The notes: generated from the letters alone by a model not told the origin. 64,000 nt of DNA from Coniferiporia sulphurascens (GCA_002794785.1 NBBA01000014.1:992001-1056000); one strand, 5' to 3'; shown: positions 44,957-57,846, counted from the first letter of the stretch. Translations and numbers: made by a program.

Positions 44957-45765
44957 CTAGGCAGTGAAGTCGACGCATCTATAAAGAAGTTTTGAAGAAT
45001 GTTTTCAATTAAAACCCTAAAAGAGATAAGCGGAGGATACCCACGCCATGTAAGTCTGGTCGATGGAGCGAGCGTCCCACCACCACTGTAGGGCGCAGTT
45101 ACCCGCCTCGGAGCAGGTCGACCCGAGGTCCGTCGGGAGAGTCACGCTGAACTGCGTGTTGTTCGCAGGAATGGAGTGACTGACAGACGCATAGTCAGAG
45201 AAGTAGATGAGTGGTGATCCTATCACTGTATTTGTCTTGAGATTTATCACGCTAATTTTAATGATCAAAATAACGGATACCGCATCAGTGTATCTGAGCA
45301 CTTACGAGACGTTTGCAACTCCTGTGTGTGGGGCGGCGATAATCACAGTAAATGGTATGGTCTGTAAAAGGATTGTTCAGGTCCGAATTTCCGAGATTTG
45401 AGCAGATCTTCGTTACCTGACCCTGGGCGAAGGAATGCACGTTCGCCGAGTTATCACTGAACTGTGTTCCCTTGCACTGGAAGAGCAAACACTCGTCCGT
45501 GTACCCACCACCAGACTGCCCCGAGTTCTAGCACGAACAGTCAGTATTCTAGCTTAATATAAGAGAGGTATCGAATGCTCACCTGCTCCAGCTGCTGCTG
45601 GTTCGTGTTGATGTCGTTTGCGAGGAGGCCGCTGACGACAAATCCGCACACGTCGGTCATATCTGTACCGACGATACGTGCCGACGGACTCGCCACGTTA
45701 CCATGTGCGGCTACGGTTGCAGCGAAGGCGGTGAGGGCGAGGGCGACGGAAGTGCTGAAGTGCAT
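44957..45765 (-). CDS. Secreted LPMO-like protein, paralogue 3
   Basis: Exons 45765-45583, 45527-45417, 45361-45306, 45251-45045, 44978-44957; 192 codons. Signal peptide ends VAA; mature start His21. Differs from paralogue 2 mainly in surface positions (for example NVHSFAQGQ), with all cysteines and candidate brace histidines kept. The shared upstream motif (CCATGTAAACGGTTTG) suggests common regulation with paralogue 2. All introns are GT-AG. Confidence 0.8.
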
Positions 45766-47135
45766 GACTGCGACGTAAGAATCGAGTAATATCTCAGGAT
45801 CTTAAGGTCTGGGAGTGCAGGGAGCACGGTTTTATGCGAAACTATGGGGAGTGGACAAGATAATATTGTGAGCACTGCGGAATTCATACACTGAGATGAA
45901 TTCCCTGCAGAAATTTCCAAGACGTACCCGACAGGACTCCGATGTCGATGACCTTTCCATGTAAACGGTTTGTTGTCGGATCGTTTCTGGAAGAGGTGAA
46001 GGTCAACTGCATAACTCCTATACATATGATCTACATAGGCGAACCGTTGTTTGCCTAAGGCCAAGTATCTCAAGCCAGTATAGAGGGGCACGCGAGGCAC
46101 AAAAACTGAATAATGGACCAAGATCCTCGGCGTATGTTTCCAGGGACGCTAATCAACATTGACGCTGCCGTGTGGATACCTGGTTCGCGTGAGAGTACTT
46201 GTGTGGACACATTAGAGGGTTCAATAGAAAACCGGAAGAAACCACACACACAGTTACCCCGTACAGTGACAGAAGGAATGTGGGGGGCGATGGCCTTGAT
46301 TGGAAGGGTGACCCTGCCCCCAATCTGGGGAAGCTATCAATGTCTGTGGACTGTATAGGCTGGTTAAAGTCCATGAGACCCAACTTGCGCATCTTATGGT
46401 ATAAAATGCCAAGAAAGATCCGAAGAAGAGAATCCCCAGCCTTCGAGTCAGGTACCAAAGCCCCTTTTGGTGCGGGATAAAAATCTGTATAATTGATTCC
46501 ACTGATATTAAAGACGGAGGTCTGCAAGTCCCAAACTTCGCTATGCCCAGAGTTTCCTTGAATACGATTCTGCTTGTATTATCCAGAGCCGGGGATTTAC
46601 GGTTCACGATAGTGGGATTTAAGTTTGAATCGTGCCATCACTTGCAAGCCGAGAACAAATACAAGCTCCGACTCAAACGCGCTTCCGTCGAGTCCAACCT
46701 TCATTGTGGCTCTGAGTTCGCTCATCTGTAACGAAATGGAATCCCTTCATACAATTGACAATTGACATTCCCTCTGATACACTGTCTCTATGGAAAATGA
46801 CTATCCCTACATATACTCCGTATTTGAAGAAATCACGTCAAGATGAATACGGCTCGGAGACCTTAAAGGGGCTGCAGCCGTCCAATGAGACGCTTGAAAA
46901 TACAGGGAGCCCCTCAGGATCTCTAATTTCACATTTCCTGACTCTTCGCCTTTTTTTAAAGCGCGCATATATCCATCCTTAATAGGGGCGAGAAGACCAT
47001 ATGCAATTCGAAGCCACATAGAACAAGTACAAAACGAATAACAGAGCATTACACAAACACAAGGCACCGGATCCATTCTCGGAGCCATCCCAGGGAATTT
47101 CTCTCGCATTACAACAAGTGCTTCCACATTGACGT
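45766..47135. other. Intergenic region 3-4 of the LPMO-like cluster
   Basis: 46140-46500 repeats the upstream block of paralogue 2. The rest (46500-47130) is ordinary AT-moderate DNA with no gene. Confidence 0.5.
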
Positions 47136-47906
47136 TCAGGCGGTGAAGTCGACGCATGACATGTAAGTCTGGTCGATGGAGCGGGCATCCCACCACCACT
47201 GCAGGGCGCAGTTTCCCGCCTCGGAGCACGTCGTGCCGAGGTTCGTCGGGAGCGTCACGCTGAACTGCGTGTTGTTCGCCGGGATGGTGTGGCTCGTCGA
47301 CGCGTAGTCTGACCAGTAGATGAGCGGGTCGCTGAGGAGCGTGTTCGTCTTCAGGTCAACGACCCTGCGAGAAAATCAGCTGCAGTGTCAGTAGACGAGG
47401 AGCTGTAGAGCCTGAGAGAGAAGAGGCGCGTACGAGACGTTGGCGACGCCCGTGTGCGGTGCCTGGATGAAGACCGTGAACGGAATGGTCTGCAGGGATG
47501 GTACGGTCAGATAACGTTCAAGCCGTTCGCACGTTAACTACTCACCTGTCCTTGCGTGAACGCGTGTACGTTCGCGGTGTTGTCGCCTAGCTGCGTACCC
47601 TTGCACAGGAACAATTGGCAAGCATCAGTGTATCCACTGTTCACATTGTCGACGTTCTATGTGGGAGGTTTGGTATCGTCAGTCAATATTTCGCCGCCAC
47701 CCACACGCCGCGCACGCGCTTACATTCTCAAGCTGCTGCTGGTTCGTGTAGATGTCCGACGCGAGGATACCCTCAACAGCCTGTCCACATACGCTCTTCA
47801 TCGTCGAGCCGACGCTGCGTGCTGCTGGGCTTTGTACGTTTCCGTGAGCCGCCACCGAGGCAGCGAGCGAAGCGAGGACGAAGGCGGCGGAGGTGATGAA
47901 ATGCAT
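47136..47906 (-). CDS. Secreted LPMO-like protein, paralogue 4, last intron absent
   Basis: Exons 47906-47724, 47656-47546, 47489-47434, 47364-47136; again 192 codons. The last intron found in paralogues 1-3 is missing and the joined sequence reads straight through QTYMSCVDFTA. Signal peptide ends VAA, mature His21 (HGNVQSPAARSVG). It is the most diverged of the four (GQAVEGILASDI). TATAAAA lies about 64 bp upstream of the start. Confidence 0.8.
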
Positions 47907-50606
47907 CTCGATTGTCGTAAGTGAATAAAACGATGTTTTTCTGAGATCCTGGGTAGGGACAAGAGAGGATTTTATACGCGAATAAGCAGACTCAAATGTT
48001 AATATTCGTCCTCCTCCTTCAATTCGGCACGCATGTTCTGGCGGGAACCCCATCAAGGCATTTCCGACAGCGATCCGAGGTACCAATGCTTGCTTTGTGC
48101 TTGATGATCTGCACTCGCGTCCAAACCGGTCTGATGTCGGATTTCTCTAATGGAGAGTACAGAAAGTGGAAAGAGAAGCCGCACAGACATGTGCCCGAGG
48201 CAGAATGCGCGAAGCATCGAAATCTCCGAATCAATGCGCCGGGGAGGAAATCTCGGCGTATACATGCGGGGGCGGGGGTGGGGAGCGGGGTAAGAAAGAA
48301 CACAATACAGCGTCAGAACCCATGCTAGCATGTGTATTGCGGATGCAGGTCCGTTACGAGTCGCAGACTTCTCAGAGGCAGAGCAGCGGAAAAAAAAATG
48401 CAATAGAAAAGAAAAGCCGGGATACAATTGCGCAGTTATCCCGCACTGTACACGGCATGCTCATGCCGAAGGCTGTGCTTTGCAGAAGCAGAGAGAGCGG
48501 ATCAACCATGATTGGGGGACCACTCATAGACTTTCAGCTTGGAGTACGGTCTGAAGTGTACCGATCGGGATTTGGCGCGTCAATTTAGGACCCCCAAGTC
48601 AGATTCCAAGAAAGCCCCGAGGAATAAACCTTTGCCCTAGTAGTACCGGCTCGGGGTGCTTGGGCCTGAGGCGAAGTGAAATTACGAGTGCAAGCGTGAA
48701 GACAATTGGTGATTTTTTGCGAGCTTTGTTTCCCGACGAAAGGAGACCCTCACAACCCGGGTAAATAGCAGATGACGGCCCAAAAACGTACAGCTTGGAA
48801 CGTACGGCTGCGCTAAATAATTGCGTGCGGATTAGGAGTTTCTGCCACGGTTTTTGACATCAAGTCCAGCAGCAAAACGACACAGAGATTTATGAGAGAC
48901 ACAGCCGGGTCACGAACCTTTCAAAACCCTATTCCAAACATTCCAAGCAACATAGAAGCTTAAGTTGCCAGGCATAACTCGAGTTAGCATATGCTGAACC
49001 TATCTATGTTGAAATTTTGAAAGTTCCACGTGAAAGTTCCAAATGTGCCATGGCCCCAGAGCAGATCGTTCTACAACATTGAGTGTACTTCTCCCGGAAT
49101 AACATACTCGTAGGCCACTGCAGTCGCGCTCACGTACGAGCCAACCGAAAAATCAACGAAGAAAACTGCAGTCTCGGTAAATTTCCAGAATCCCACTTCC
49201 ACCCCGGGACGGAGGGGGAAGGGGGACTCCCGCGTCACTAGCAGGGAAATATCCAAGAAAGAAAAAGACTTTTTTCAAGAAAGGTCAGAAAAAAAGGGAA
49301 CTTACATGAGAACCAGTTGGGGGTCCGGCTCTGGGGCGGAGAACAGCTACACCATTTCTCGGGTACTTACCAGATACTCGAGTCACGTATATGATTGAAG
49401 ATACGACCTACAAGTTGGAGACGCGGCACGACAGCTCTTGAAAGCCTCATGCATGGGCCGGGTGCGACTCGGGACACGAACTCGGAATCTCGGACTCAAA
49501 GCCCGAAAAGAAAAACGGCATTTACGTAACATTCCCAATAAACATCTGCTTACTTACGTACTTGCTTACTTACAGTACTTTACTTACCAAAAATGGGGCG
49601 GTGATGTCAGACCACCCTCATGTACTGTACTCAATTGAGATTCCAATCTCAATTCAAAAAGTAGAAATGGAATCACATTCCAAATTCAATTCCAACTTCA
49701 ATTTCAAAAACTCGTACGCACATTCCGCAAGTAATCGTAACCGTAATTGTAATCTCAATCGCCAAAACCAGACTTCCTTCCAACCTTGAAGCACTCACAG
49801 ACTCGGATGCGACCTGCGATTAACATTTCCAGCATCGCAAATGAGCTGAGATGGGATGGGATGGGGAATGGAGAATAGAGAGGCCTTACGTTACATTACA
49901 ATACATACATACGCGCATATATACACACATGACCGTGATCATGAATCATGAACAACACAACAACACAGAGATACGAGATATGAAAAAAGCGAAGGAACGG
50001 AAAGGAATGGGGAGGCTGAGGCTGGTCAGGCGGATCGGGGAGACGAATGGATGGGGAACGACTCGGACTCGACTCGGAGCCCAGACCACGAGTGGAATCT
50101 GAGTAGACTCGAGGAAAGGGGAGGAAGTGAGAAAAGAGAAGGCCGGAGAACGGGCTCCTACTCCCGGAGACGGGGGATGAGGCGAGACTCGGGGTCATCG
50201 GGTATGTGAATGAAATTAATGGGCTGGAATGGGCACGGTTGCACGTGCGGCGAGGCGTCGTGTGGACTCGATAGCGATGGCGATGTTGATTTCTGGAAGG
50301 AAGGAGCGGGCGTGCAGCGAAGCACAATCGTGGGATGTGAACTGCGAGACGGCGAACCAGAAACGCAAAAGCTGGGGAAGTAAGAAGACCGGCATTCTAG
50401 AACAAATAGAGAGCCAACTAAGATCGACCCCAGCTCGAAAGCGCAGACGACAAGTGGGGCGTTTTGTCTGTCGAAGCAGAACAGAGGGGAAAGTGCAGAA
50501 GGAAGGGGTACAGAACGAGTGGCGGTTGAAAAAAGTTTAGTCGAATCGAATCGAAGATGGTAGGCCGTTCGACCGGGATTTTGAACGAGTGACCGACGTA
50601 TCCGAC
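47907..50606. other. Long intergenic region
   Basis: 48160-48590 is weakly related to the upstream blocks of the LPMO-like genes. 49620-49740 is rich in simple words (CAATTTCAA...). 50000-50600 is the 3' side of the next gene. Open frames such as 49071-49256 and 50158-50679 show no family motif. No RNA gene recognised. Confidence 0.45.
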
Positions 50607-52415
50607 TCAGGAGGAAAGCGCCAGCCCGATACCCACACCGGCGCAGAACACGCCCATGATCGCAAGTCCCCACCGCCACACACCCCAGCCATCGCGCGCG
50701 CCCGAGGTCGGCCCAGACGCCGACGTTGGCTTAATCGTCGACGTCGACGCCGACACCGCCTTCGCACCCGCACTTGCACCTACATCTAACCGCTGCGGAG
50801 CGAGCAGCGCAAGCGAAAGCACCATCAGTGAACGCAAATGCAACGGATCCAGTGCAGGCGCGAAACACGGCGCCACGCGCCCTAGCACCGTGTTCTCCGA
50901 TTCATCAGCAGCGGCGCTGCATTCTGATTTCTCCATCGAGGACCCAGATGTACGATGCGGGTGCGGACGAATTAAACGCATACGCCGAGCAATATCCTCC
51001 GAGAGCGACACCTCCCACGCCGCCTTACTCCAGCTCCAATCTTTAACTACGGTACCTAGACCTGTAATAGTACCACGTCGTTGCATCGGGCCAGAACGAG
51101 TAGTCGAAGGGGACATATCCGCTACAGCGCGCTCGACTTCGCGCCAGCGCATGAAGCGGTCAGCGGCCTCAGCACGCAGAGCTGCAAGGGTCTGCGGGGA
51201 GCGGAATAAGCCGAGACGAAGTGCATAGTGCGAACGGGGTTGAAAGGAGGAGAGTTTGGGCTGAACATTCGCGTGACGTGCGAATGAGAGGGCGGTAGAC
51301 GAAGAGGCCGTAGAGAAGGGGATGATAGGGATGCTAGAGGCCAGGCCAGATATGATCGCATGATCCTGGGCCGTTAAGGCTGTAGGGAAGATTATAAGTC
51401 AGTATACGTAAGGAAGAAGAGAGGGGATATGAAGGGGAGAGACTTACGGGTTGCCGTGACATAGATCAAGGCCGTATACAGGGTCGAATGTGAAGACGCG
51501 AGAAGAGAGTGAAGAAGCGGCGACGCAGGCGAGTTATCTAGCTGCATTCTCACATCGTCGAATACATCATGTACGTGCCGAAGCACGTCTTCTATCACCT
51601 TCTCCGGCTACGAATTTTCCAACATCAGTTACACCATTATCGATAGCATATACGCGAGCCCCGCGTCGCACGAAGCGAACGAGGGAGGGGACACACACAC
51701 TCACCTTCTCAGCCGCGTCGAAGCCCTCGAGCTCGAGGAACGAGACATTCGCAGTGCCTTCGAAACGTTCAAGCCCGTGCAGGTCGTGCTCCTCGATCCA
51801 ATCCGTTGACGCACGCAGGACGCGCCCGCCCCCAGCAAGGGGCTGCCACGCGCCTGCGTCGACGACGTCTTCTGCGTCTGCCAGGAACTCCGCCAGTGCA
51901 CTCGTATCGGAGCCCAGGGGCCCAACAATCAAGAACGTGGCTTCACCGAGCACCTGGCCGTACGCCGTCGGTTGTGGGAGTGCAGGCGGTAGCGCGAGTG
52001 ACGGGATGATAAGCCCTACATCGTGTCCGTGCCCGTATCCATACTCGTGGTCGTGATCGTGATCATGGAGGTGAAGATGGCGCAGCTGTCCTGAATGTGG
52101 ATGCGAATGCGGGTACGAGTGCGGGGAGGCGGCTGCGGAGGAGAAGAAGACGCTAGACGAGACGGAAGGGAAGGACGAGAGCGAGTCGATGTCGGCGTCG
52201 GAGAAGGGGTCGAGCGTAGGGCTATCAGGCGGACTAGGCAATCCAGCCGACCTCGGGCTCGAGTGCGTCGTGGCCGTAGTCATGACCGTCGTCGTAGTCG
52301 TCTGTTCATGGCATTGGCTGCATGGCACATGGGGAGGACACTGACTCAGACAAGGCACTGCACGCGGCCTGGGCGGCTGCACGGCGTGCACGGCCATATT
52401 TGCTATCGCTTCCAT
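50607..52415 (-). CDS. Septin-like pseudo-GTPase with C-terminal membrane anchor, 547 aa
   Basis: Exons 52415-51705, 51607-51448, 51379-50607; 547 codons. The N-terminal 130 residues are disordered, with a His-rich stretch (HLHLHDHDHDHEYGYGHGH). At 161-172, FLIVGPLGSDTS has the shape of a P-loop but lacks the GK(S/T); FLELEG may stand for the DxxG switch. PLTAQDHAIISGLASSIPII resembles the region before the G4 box of septins. A hydrophobic segment near the C-terminus (about 525-545, LAIMGVFCAGVGIGLAL) would anchor it in a membrane. Such proteins occur in Agaricomycetes next to true septins. GTP binding is doubtful. The septin assignment is by pattern and moderate. I chose ATG 52415 because the upstream in-frame ATG lacks protein-like sequence. 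Confidence 0.6.
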
Positions 52416-53639
52416 TGGTCGTTGTCGTCGTGTATGATGAGGACAAAGAGGAGGAGAACAAGGAGAACGTGGAGGGTAATTACAGAGAATTAGGAGGGAG
52501 AGGCAGCCACGCCACCATCCAGCGAGTGTAGTCCGAATCCGGCACCTTGCGGACTCAGCGTGCCCGATAACGCTTGTCTGATAAGATCGCCATCCCCAAC
52601 CAGGGTCGTCCGCTCTTGTCCCCGTCCCCATTCATATCACTCGTACAACTGTGGGGCACGCAAAACTCGTCTGCAGAACTATAGAGGTACACAGCGGTCA
52701 GGGCCGCAAATAGTCATGAAAATATATATGCTGCGGGTGGGTTGGAATTAGAGGCTGAGGGCACCGTCGCGGAGCGCAAAGGGAAGGGTGAAAATGGGGG
52801 TGCTCTTAGAAATCAAGGATGCAAGGTAAGAGAGGTAGACATCTGATAATCGGTATTCGCAAGAAATGGGAAAACAACGCGTGAGGAGGGAGGGGTGAAG
52901 CGGAGGCGGTAAATGCAAGGACAGAGAATAAGCTAGGTCATTACTAATGGCACGAGGGCGCGCGGAGAGACAAGGGTGAGGAGACGGACGGAAAGGCAAG
53001 CCGACGAAGACCTAAAAAGGGCGTGAAACAGAGTAAGAGGCGTTAAAATGCGGCCGAGGTAAATAGACACGATCGCTTAGGTCGCTTCGACTCGGAAGGA
53101 AGGTAGACCCCAAGAAGAGAAAAAAAAACACGGGATATGCCGGATTGCCTAAAAATGAGAATATGCACGAATTGCGAGTGAATGGAATGCGGGCTATGGG
53201 CTGCAGGACGATGAAGAGTCAGGTCGTGAAAGCTGGAAAAAGAAAGCTGAAGAAGATACACATAAAGGAACGAGTGCGATGCTAAATATGTTATTGCTCT
53301 GCTGGTATTTGGTATGGTCCCGGGTGATTTGCTTGACGAGAGAAAGACAACGAAAACAGAAAGAAAGTTTTAAAAAAGCGAGATTATAAGCCGAGCGTGC
53401 TGCCGAGATATTGGTATCGGTATGGATGGTATTGGATATGAATATAACGTAGAAATGACAATTTGCGGTTTTCCCTTTTTGCTTTTGGCGATGACTTTGA
53501 CAGGTCGATGAGTGCGAGTGCTGAGATGGGGGGAGGTAAGAAAATAACACAGGAGGCAACAGGACATTAGAGGCGAGGAGACGGCCGGAGTCGAGATCAA
53601 GGGAATGAGAGAAAGGAACGCGCACGAGCTACTGCAAGG
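52416..53639. other. Intergenic region
   Basis: 5' region of the septin-like gene and 3' region of the next minus-strand gene. Rich in G/A on the plus strand. No supported ORF or repeat. Confidence 0.45.
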
Positions 53640-55501
53640 CTATCGGCAGTCGATTGCAGGCTCAGACATCCAGTCTCCACGCGCAAAGCGTCCCGCACCA
53701 CCCTTAGGCGTATGCCGCCTCGGGTTCGCGTATGTATGCAAGTCCAGTGACAGCGTGAACTCGTCGCAGCCACGATCCGTCGCCGGGTCAAACGCACACG
53801 CGTCGCTAAACACGTCAAACGGTACTGCAGGTGGGTCCGTCCGTCTCATGGGCATGGGCGAGTGCGCGTACGGCTCACCGGCCAGCAATCCAGGTAGGTT
53901 GTCCGATGAGCAGGACGCCGTAATCCTGGATGGCTCGACATACTCATCCGACGGGTGCGCAAAGAGAGGTAACGTGTCCTGGGGGCCTGTCGAGCAGAAG
54001 TCGTCCAACGATTCCGTCTGGGGGAACGGTATCCCGCCCTGAGACGGCACGAACAACGCCGCTTCTCCATCAGTCTCCACGTCCCGCGGAAATCCGTCGC
54101 TCTCACGAATTGTGCCGAGCTTACGCCTGGCTCCACCAAAAATACCTGCAGCGAGAGATTCGGGCGTATGCACCGCGCAGCGTGCTAGAGGAGAGCTGCG
54201 CAGTGGCATGCCAAGCCCTGCCTGCGCCACACTCGAGCCTCCAAGCAACGCATGGCTCGACCATGCACGCCGTTTGCTCTTCACCTCCAAAATCGCAAGA
54301 CTCGCCGCACGATCCGATGCCATTCCGTTCTCAACGGACTCCGTCCGCGTAAGCATCGCGCGGAGGCGTACGGTAGTCGTGTGCAGTGCCGTATACTCCG
54401 CGAGAGGCCCTTCCTGCTGCGGTTGCTGCGATTGCTGCCGAGAAAGCCCGCACTCGTATGACCTAGACCTAGGCGGGGTCGAAGTAGTGGTGGGAGCAAT
54501 GAGACCGTTCTCCGCATTAATAAGCGCGTCGTCCGAGCTGGCTGCACGGTACAGAACCGGGTACTCCGCGATGGAGTCACGCGGCGTGTGTACAGAGGAC
54601 CCATCTGTGTCCGCGGAGGAGGAACTGGACCCGTCGTCCTCAAACGGCGACTCAGACAGGGCGGAGGGCGAGATACGCAGGCGCACACGAGAAGGTGTCG
54701 AACGTAGACGACCTCCTGGTAAATGGCCGCCCATCTCCTGTACAAGCTCCTGCATGCGAGCATCGATGCGCCGCATCATGCTCTGCATAACCCAGAAGAC
54801 GTATCCACCTCGCGGGAAGGGCGACTCGAGCTCGGGCAAAATGTACCGGCGGTAAACGTCCACAAGCGATGCACGCGCCCTTCGTCGGAGGAAGCGGGAG
54901 GAGGTACGGGGTTCAGGAGGAAGCACAACCGGTACCAAAGGCTCATAGGCAGGAAGGGTAGGGGAGCTCGGCTGCGACATAGGGACAAGCGAGCTGTTTA
55001 AAGTATGAGGAAAATGCATCCTTAGTAAACGGAGAAATATACGCACGCAACCAGCGTCATCAGAATGGACCGTGATTTTTTGTGCTTGGATGGCTTCGCC
55101 GGACTCGCTGGGCGAGTCATTGGAGGCATCGCAAGTGCCTTTGCCCGATTCTGCTCCATTTCCAACGCCTCCGCCGACTCACTCACGTCGCCCACCACCT
55201 CCAGCAGCGCACCGAGGCACCTCTCGTCCGAAATTGGCCATTCCACCCGCGTCCCATCCACGAAAAGGCAAGATATTAATCTTGAGGGCACGACAAAGTT
55301 AACTTCGTGCAGAAGACTAATCGCCCACGCAGACCTGTCGAGAGCGTGGACGCAGTTGGGCATCTCGAGGTCATCCTGGAGTACACGTTGAAGCTGGTTC
55401 GTCCAGTTTACGGGGAAAGGGACGTGATCAGGGAGATTCTGGAAAGCGAGTGTGAAAAGAACGGTCGGGAGGGGGGCATCGGGGATAAGTCGCAGCAACA
55501 T
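53640..55501 (-). CDS. Unknown Agaricomycete protein, 602 aa, serine/proline-rich C-terminal half
   Basis: Exons 55501-55047 and 54993-53640 join through a 53-bp GT-AG intron (GTGCGT donor) into 602 codons. The N-terminal 150 residues (NLPDHVPFPVNWTNQLQRVL, HALDRSAWAISLLHEVNFVV) look folded. A conserved-looking segment after the intron (RARASLVDVYRRYILPELES, YVFWVMQSMMRRIDARM) is followed by long low-complexity sequence (SSSSSADTDGSS). No domain known to me. It could be a cytoplasmic regulator or scaffold, but that is a guess. The start is the first ATG of the open frame; an upstream exon cannot be excluded. Confidence 0.6.
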
Positions 55502-56852
55502 CGTTCAGACAGACACTCCTCAGAGAACTGCGCGTCCAACGGGCCAAAAGAGTGAAAACCCGGTCGAAAAAACACGCTAGACACGGACAAAACAGGAGAT
55601 AAAGACGAAAAAGACATTCAGTGTCGATAGGCACGGAAGTATACTGTTCCAGCTCACCTTTGCTCTTGCACAGGCCGTTGTCGCGCACACAGCCTTGGTA
55701 CAACGAGAGAGTGAGATGCAAGAAGCGAAACAGCGATGGTGACGAAGGCTTGAGTGCAGGAAGAGTGACTGGTGAAGGGCAGGGAGTTTATTATATCAAG
55801 ATTTATGTAAGAATTTCAGCCTTCTGGCGGCTGACAGCGGTGTTTTCTGTTCAGGAAAAACACCAGAAAATTAGGCGAATTGCGTATGAGTTGGTAAGGT
55901 CTGCAGACGGGGGTATTTCAAAAAAGAGCGTGTGGGTTTCAGAGCAGGACGGGGAGGGGGTGGATGAGGATGGTTGGAAGCAAAGGTTGTGGCCAGTTTA
56001 CTTCCAGTCAGTCCGCGCCAAGCATTTATTACGTAACCGGCCAATCGTACGGGAGTTCAGCTTCCGCGCCTTCAACTCGACCTTGGTCCGCACACAAGTC
56101 CCTCGGATTGAACCTGCCCTAGCGACTCTGGAGAAAATGTTCCTGGATACTGTCACTGATGAAAATCAAAGCTCGAGGATTCAAAACAGCCCGGATCCGA
56201 AAACCTGCCGTTGGCTGCGTGGATCTGAATCATGGCTACTTCATTCAGGACATTACGGGATAAAGTCCTCCGAATCCACACACGATATCTTAAGTCTTTT
56301 CTGGAAAAGAAAATTACAGCACTTTTATCAAGTCCAAAAGGATTTAGTCTGTTCCTCGCCAGAAGCTCACCGCCTTTTGTCCCGCCACGGAAAAGCTATT
56401 GTTTGCCTCTGTGGGCCTCGCTCAAGCGGGCGAATGGGCCGGAATTGATACACTCGTCACAGGCCTCCCTTCGCAAACGTGTACAAGCTCTGATTCGCGT
56501 CATGGATGACCCTCGCAGCCTTAGCCAGGCCAGGCCGTGGCATTGAGAGGGGGGTGGCCGTGGCCTTATAAGCCACCACATTGGCGCCGAGCCACCTTGC
56601 ACTACCCCCACCATTCCACTTCAAAATTCTGGGAAAAAAATTATGGCCACGTCCCCTCAAGCCACATTCCTCCACACGGCGCTCGACGCGATGGTGGCCC
56701 TCGTGTCGCTATATAAGCGCAGGCGCACCCTCCACCTCTCCCCACGCATCCGCATCCGCACTTCCAGAAAAGCGATAGATAACCCCCGCAGACACAGACA
56801 AAAAACAAACTCAGACAACAGCACGAGCCCCACCACACTCGCACACATAGAC
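55502..56852. other. Intergenic region with divergent promoters
   Basis: Lies between the minus-strand gene ending its 5' side at 55501 and the plus-strand gene starting at 56853. A TATATAAG at 56709-56716 is the likely TATA box of the latter. A 275-codon frame (55621-56448) overlaps this region but has no family features. Confidence 0.5.
56709..56716 (+). promoter_or_regulatory. TATA box of the gene at 56853
   Basis: TATATAAG within GCTATATAAGCGCAGGCGC, about 140 bp upstream of the ATG, followed by a C-rich leader typical of strongly expressed basidiomycete genes. Confidence 0.45.
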
Positions 56853-57846
56853 ATGGCCGGTCCAAGTTCCGCACGCGTCGTGCACGCACTCGCGCACGTC
56901 AAGCGCCTCCCGCGCAAAGCCTCGCGCCTCGTCTGCCTCGTCGACCCCAGCGCCGGAACATCGCCGCAGGATCAGTTCTTCCCCGTCGACTACGGCGGCG
57001 CAAGCAGATCGTCTGACTCGTCCTCGGGCGGGAGCAGTGGGTACTACTCCGGCTGCTCTTCCTCCGAGACCGAGGCCTCGTCCTCCAGCTCATCCTCGCA
57101 GTCTGTGACTCCCGCCGCCCCACCGACGACCCCTGCACACTGGAACCCGGGCCCGATCATCACGCGCGAGCAGCTCGAGGCGGCGCTCAGCCGCACGTCT
57201 CTCGTGCTTGAGGACGCCGCGGACGCGCCGCCCACGCGCACGCCTACGCCAGCACCGACACCCCGCCCCCGCGTGACATCAAAAAGTCTCTCAATCAAAA
57301 TCGTTAGTCCCCTATCCCTGCACATTATCTTACGTACACCCACACCTACCAACAATAAAACTAACGTAAAAATCTTACCCCGAATCCTTTCAGCCATACG
57401 ACTCTGGTGACTCTAGCTCCCTTAGCTTCCCGAGCGCGGAGCCGAGGACGTCCGTACCGGACACTCGCCCGCTTTCCCCGCCCCCCGACCACTTTAGGCG
57501 GCGCGTCGGTAGCGGCAACGTCTCAGTGGCGGGCGCCACGCCCTTCGCGTCGCCCTTCGTGTCGCCGATCGCCACTCCAGTGCACTCCCCGCCCGGCTCC
57601 CCAAACCCGTGTCTTGAATTCGGAGGCGGCCGCCGTCCCATCGCGCTGCACGAGGTCCTGTCGAGCGAGTCACTCGTCGCCCCACCGCTTCGGCTGTACA
57701 GGCCGGACGCGGACGACGCTGGTGACGGTGCCGATGGCGAGATGCCAAGCTTGTACACCAGCTCTGTGCGCTTCCGCAGCTCAAGGTCGAGGGCGAGGCC
57801 GCGAGCGGGCGGAGAGGAGGCGCTGCGGCGCATGTTCTCGAGGTGA
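56853..57846 (+). CDS. Unknown serine/proline-rich protein, 300 aa
   Basis: Exons 56853-57302 and 57394-57846 join through a 91-bp intron (GTTAGT donor) into 300 codons. MAGPSSARVVHALAHVKRLP is followed by a short conserved-looking N-terminal part (RKASRLVCLVDPSAG, QFFPVDYGG), then serine-rich and TPAPTPRP-rich low complexity, and a C-terminal LYTSSVRFRSSRSRARPRAG. No domain recognised. Composition suggests an intrinsically disordered regulatory or nuclear protein. GC-rich codon use like its neighbours. Confidence 0.6.

Noticed and set aside
49071..49256. 61-codon minus-strand frame in the 48-50 kb gap
   Set aside because: Too short, no introns or homology cues, and no promoter-like sequence.
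55621..56448. 275-codon open frame upstream of the serine/proline-rich gene
   Set aside because: It lies in the divergent promoter region, runs through the likely leaders, and shows no domain, intron pattern or family resemblance.
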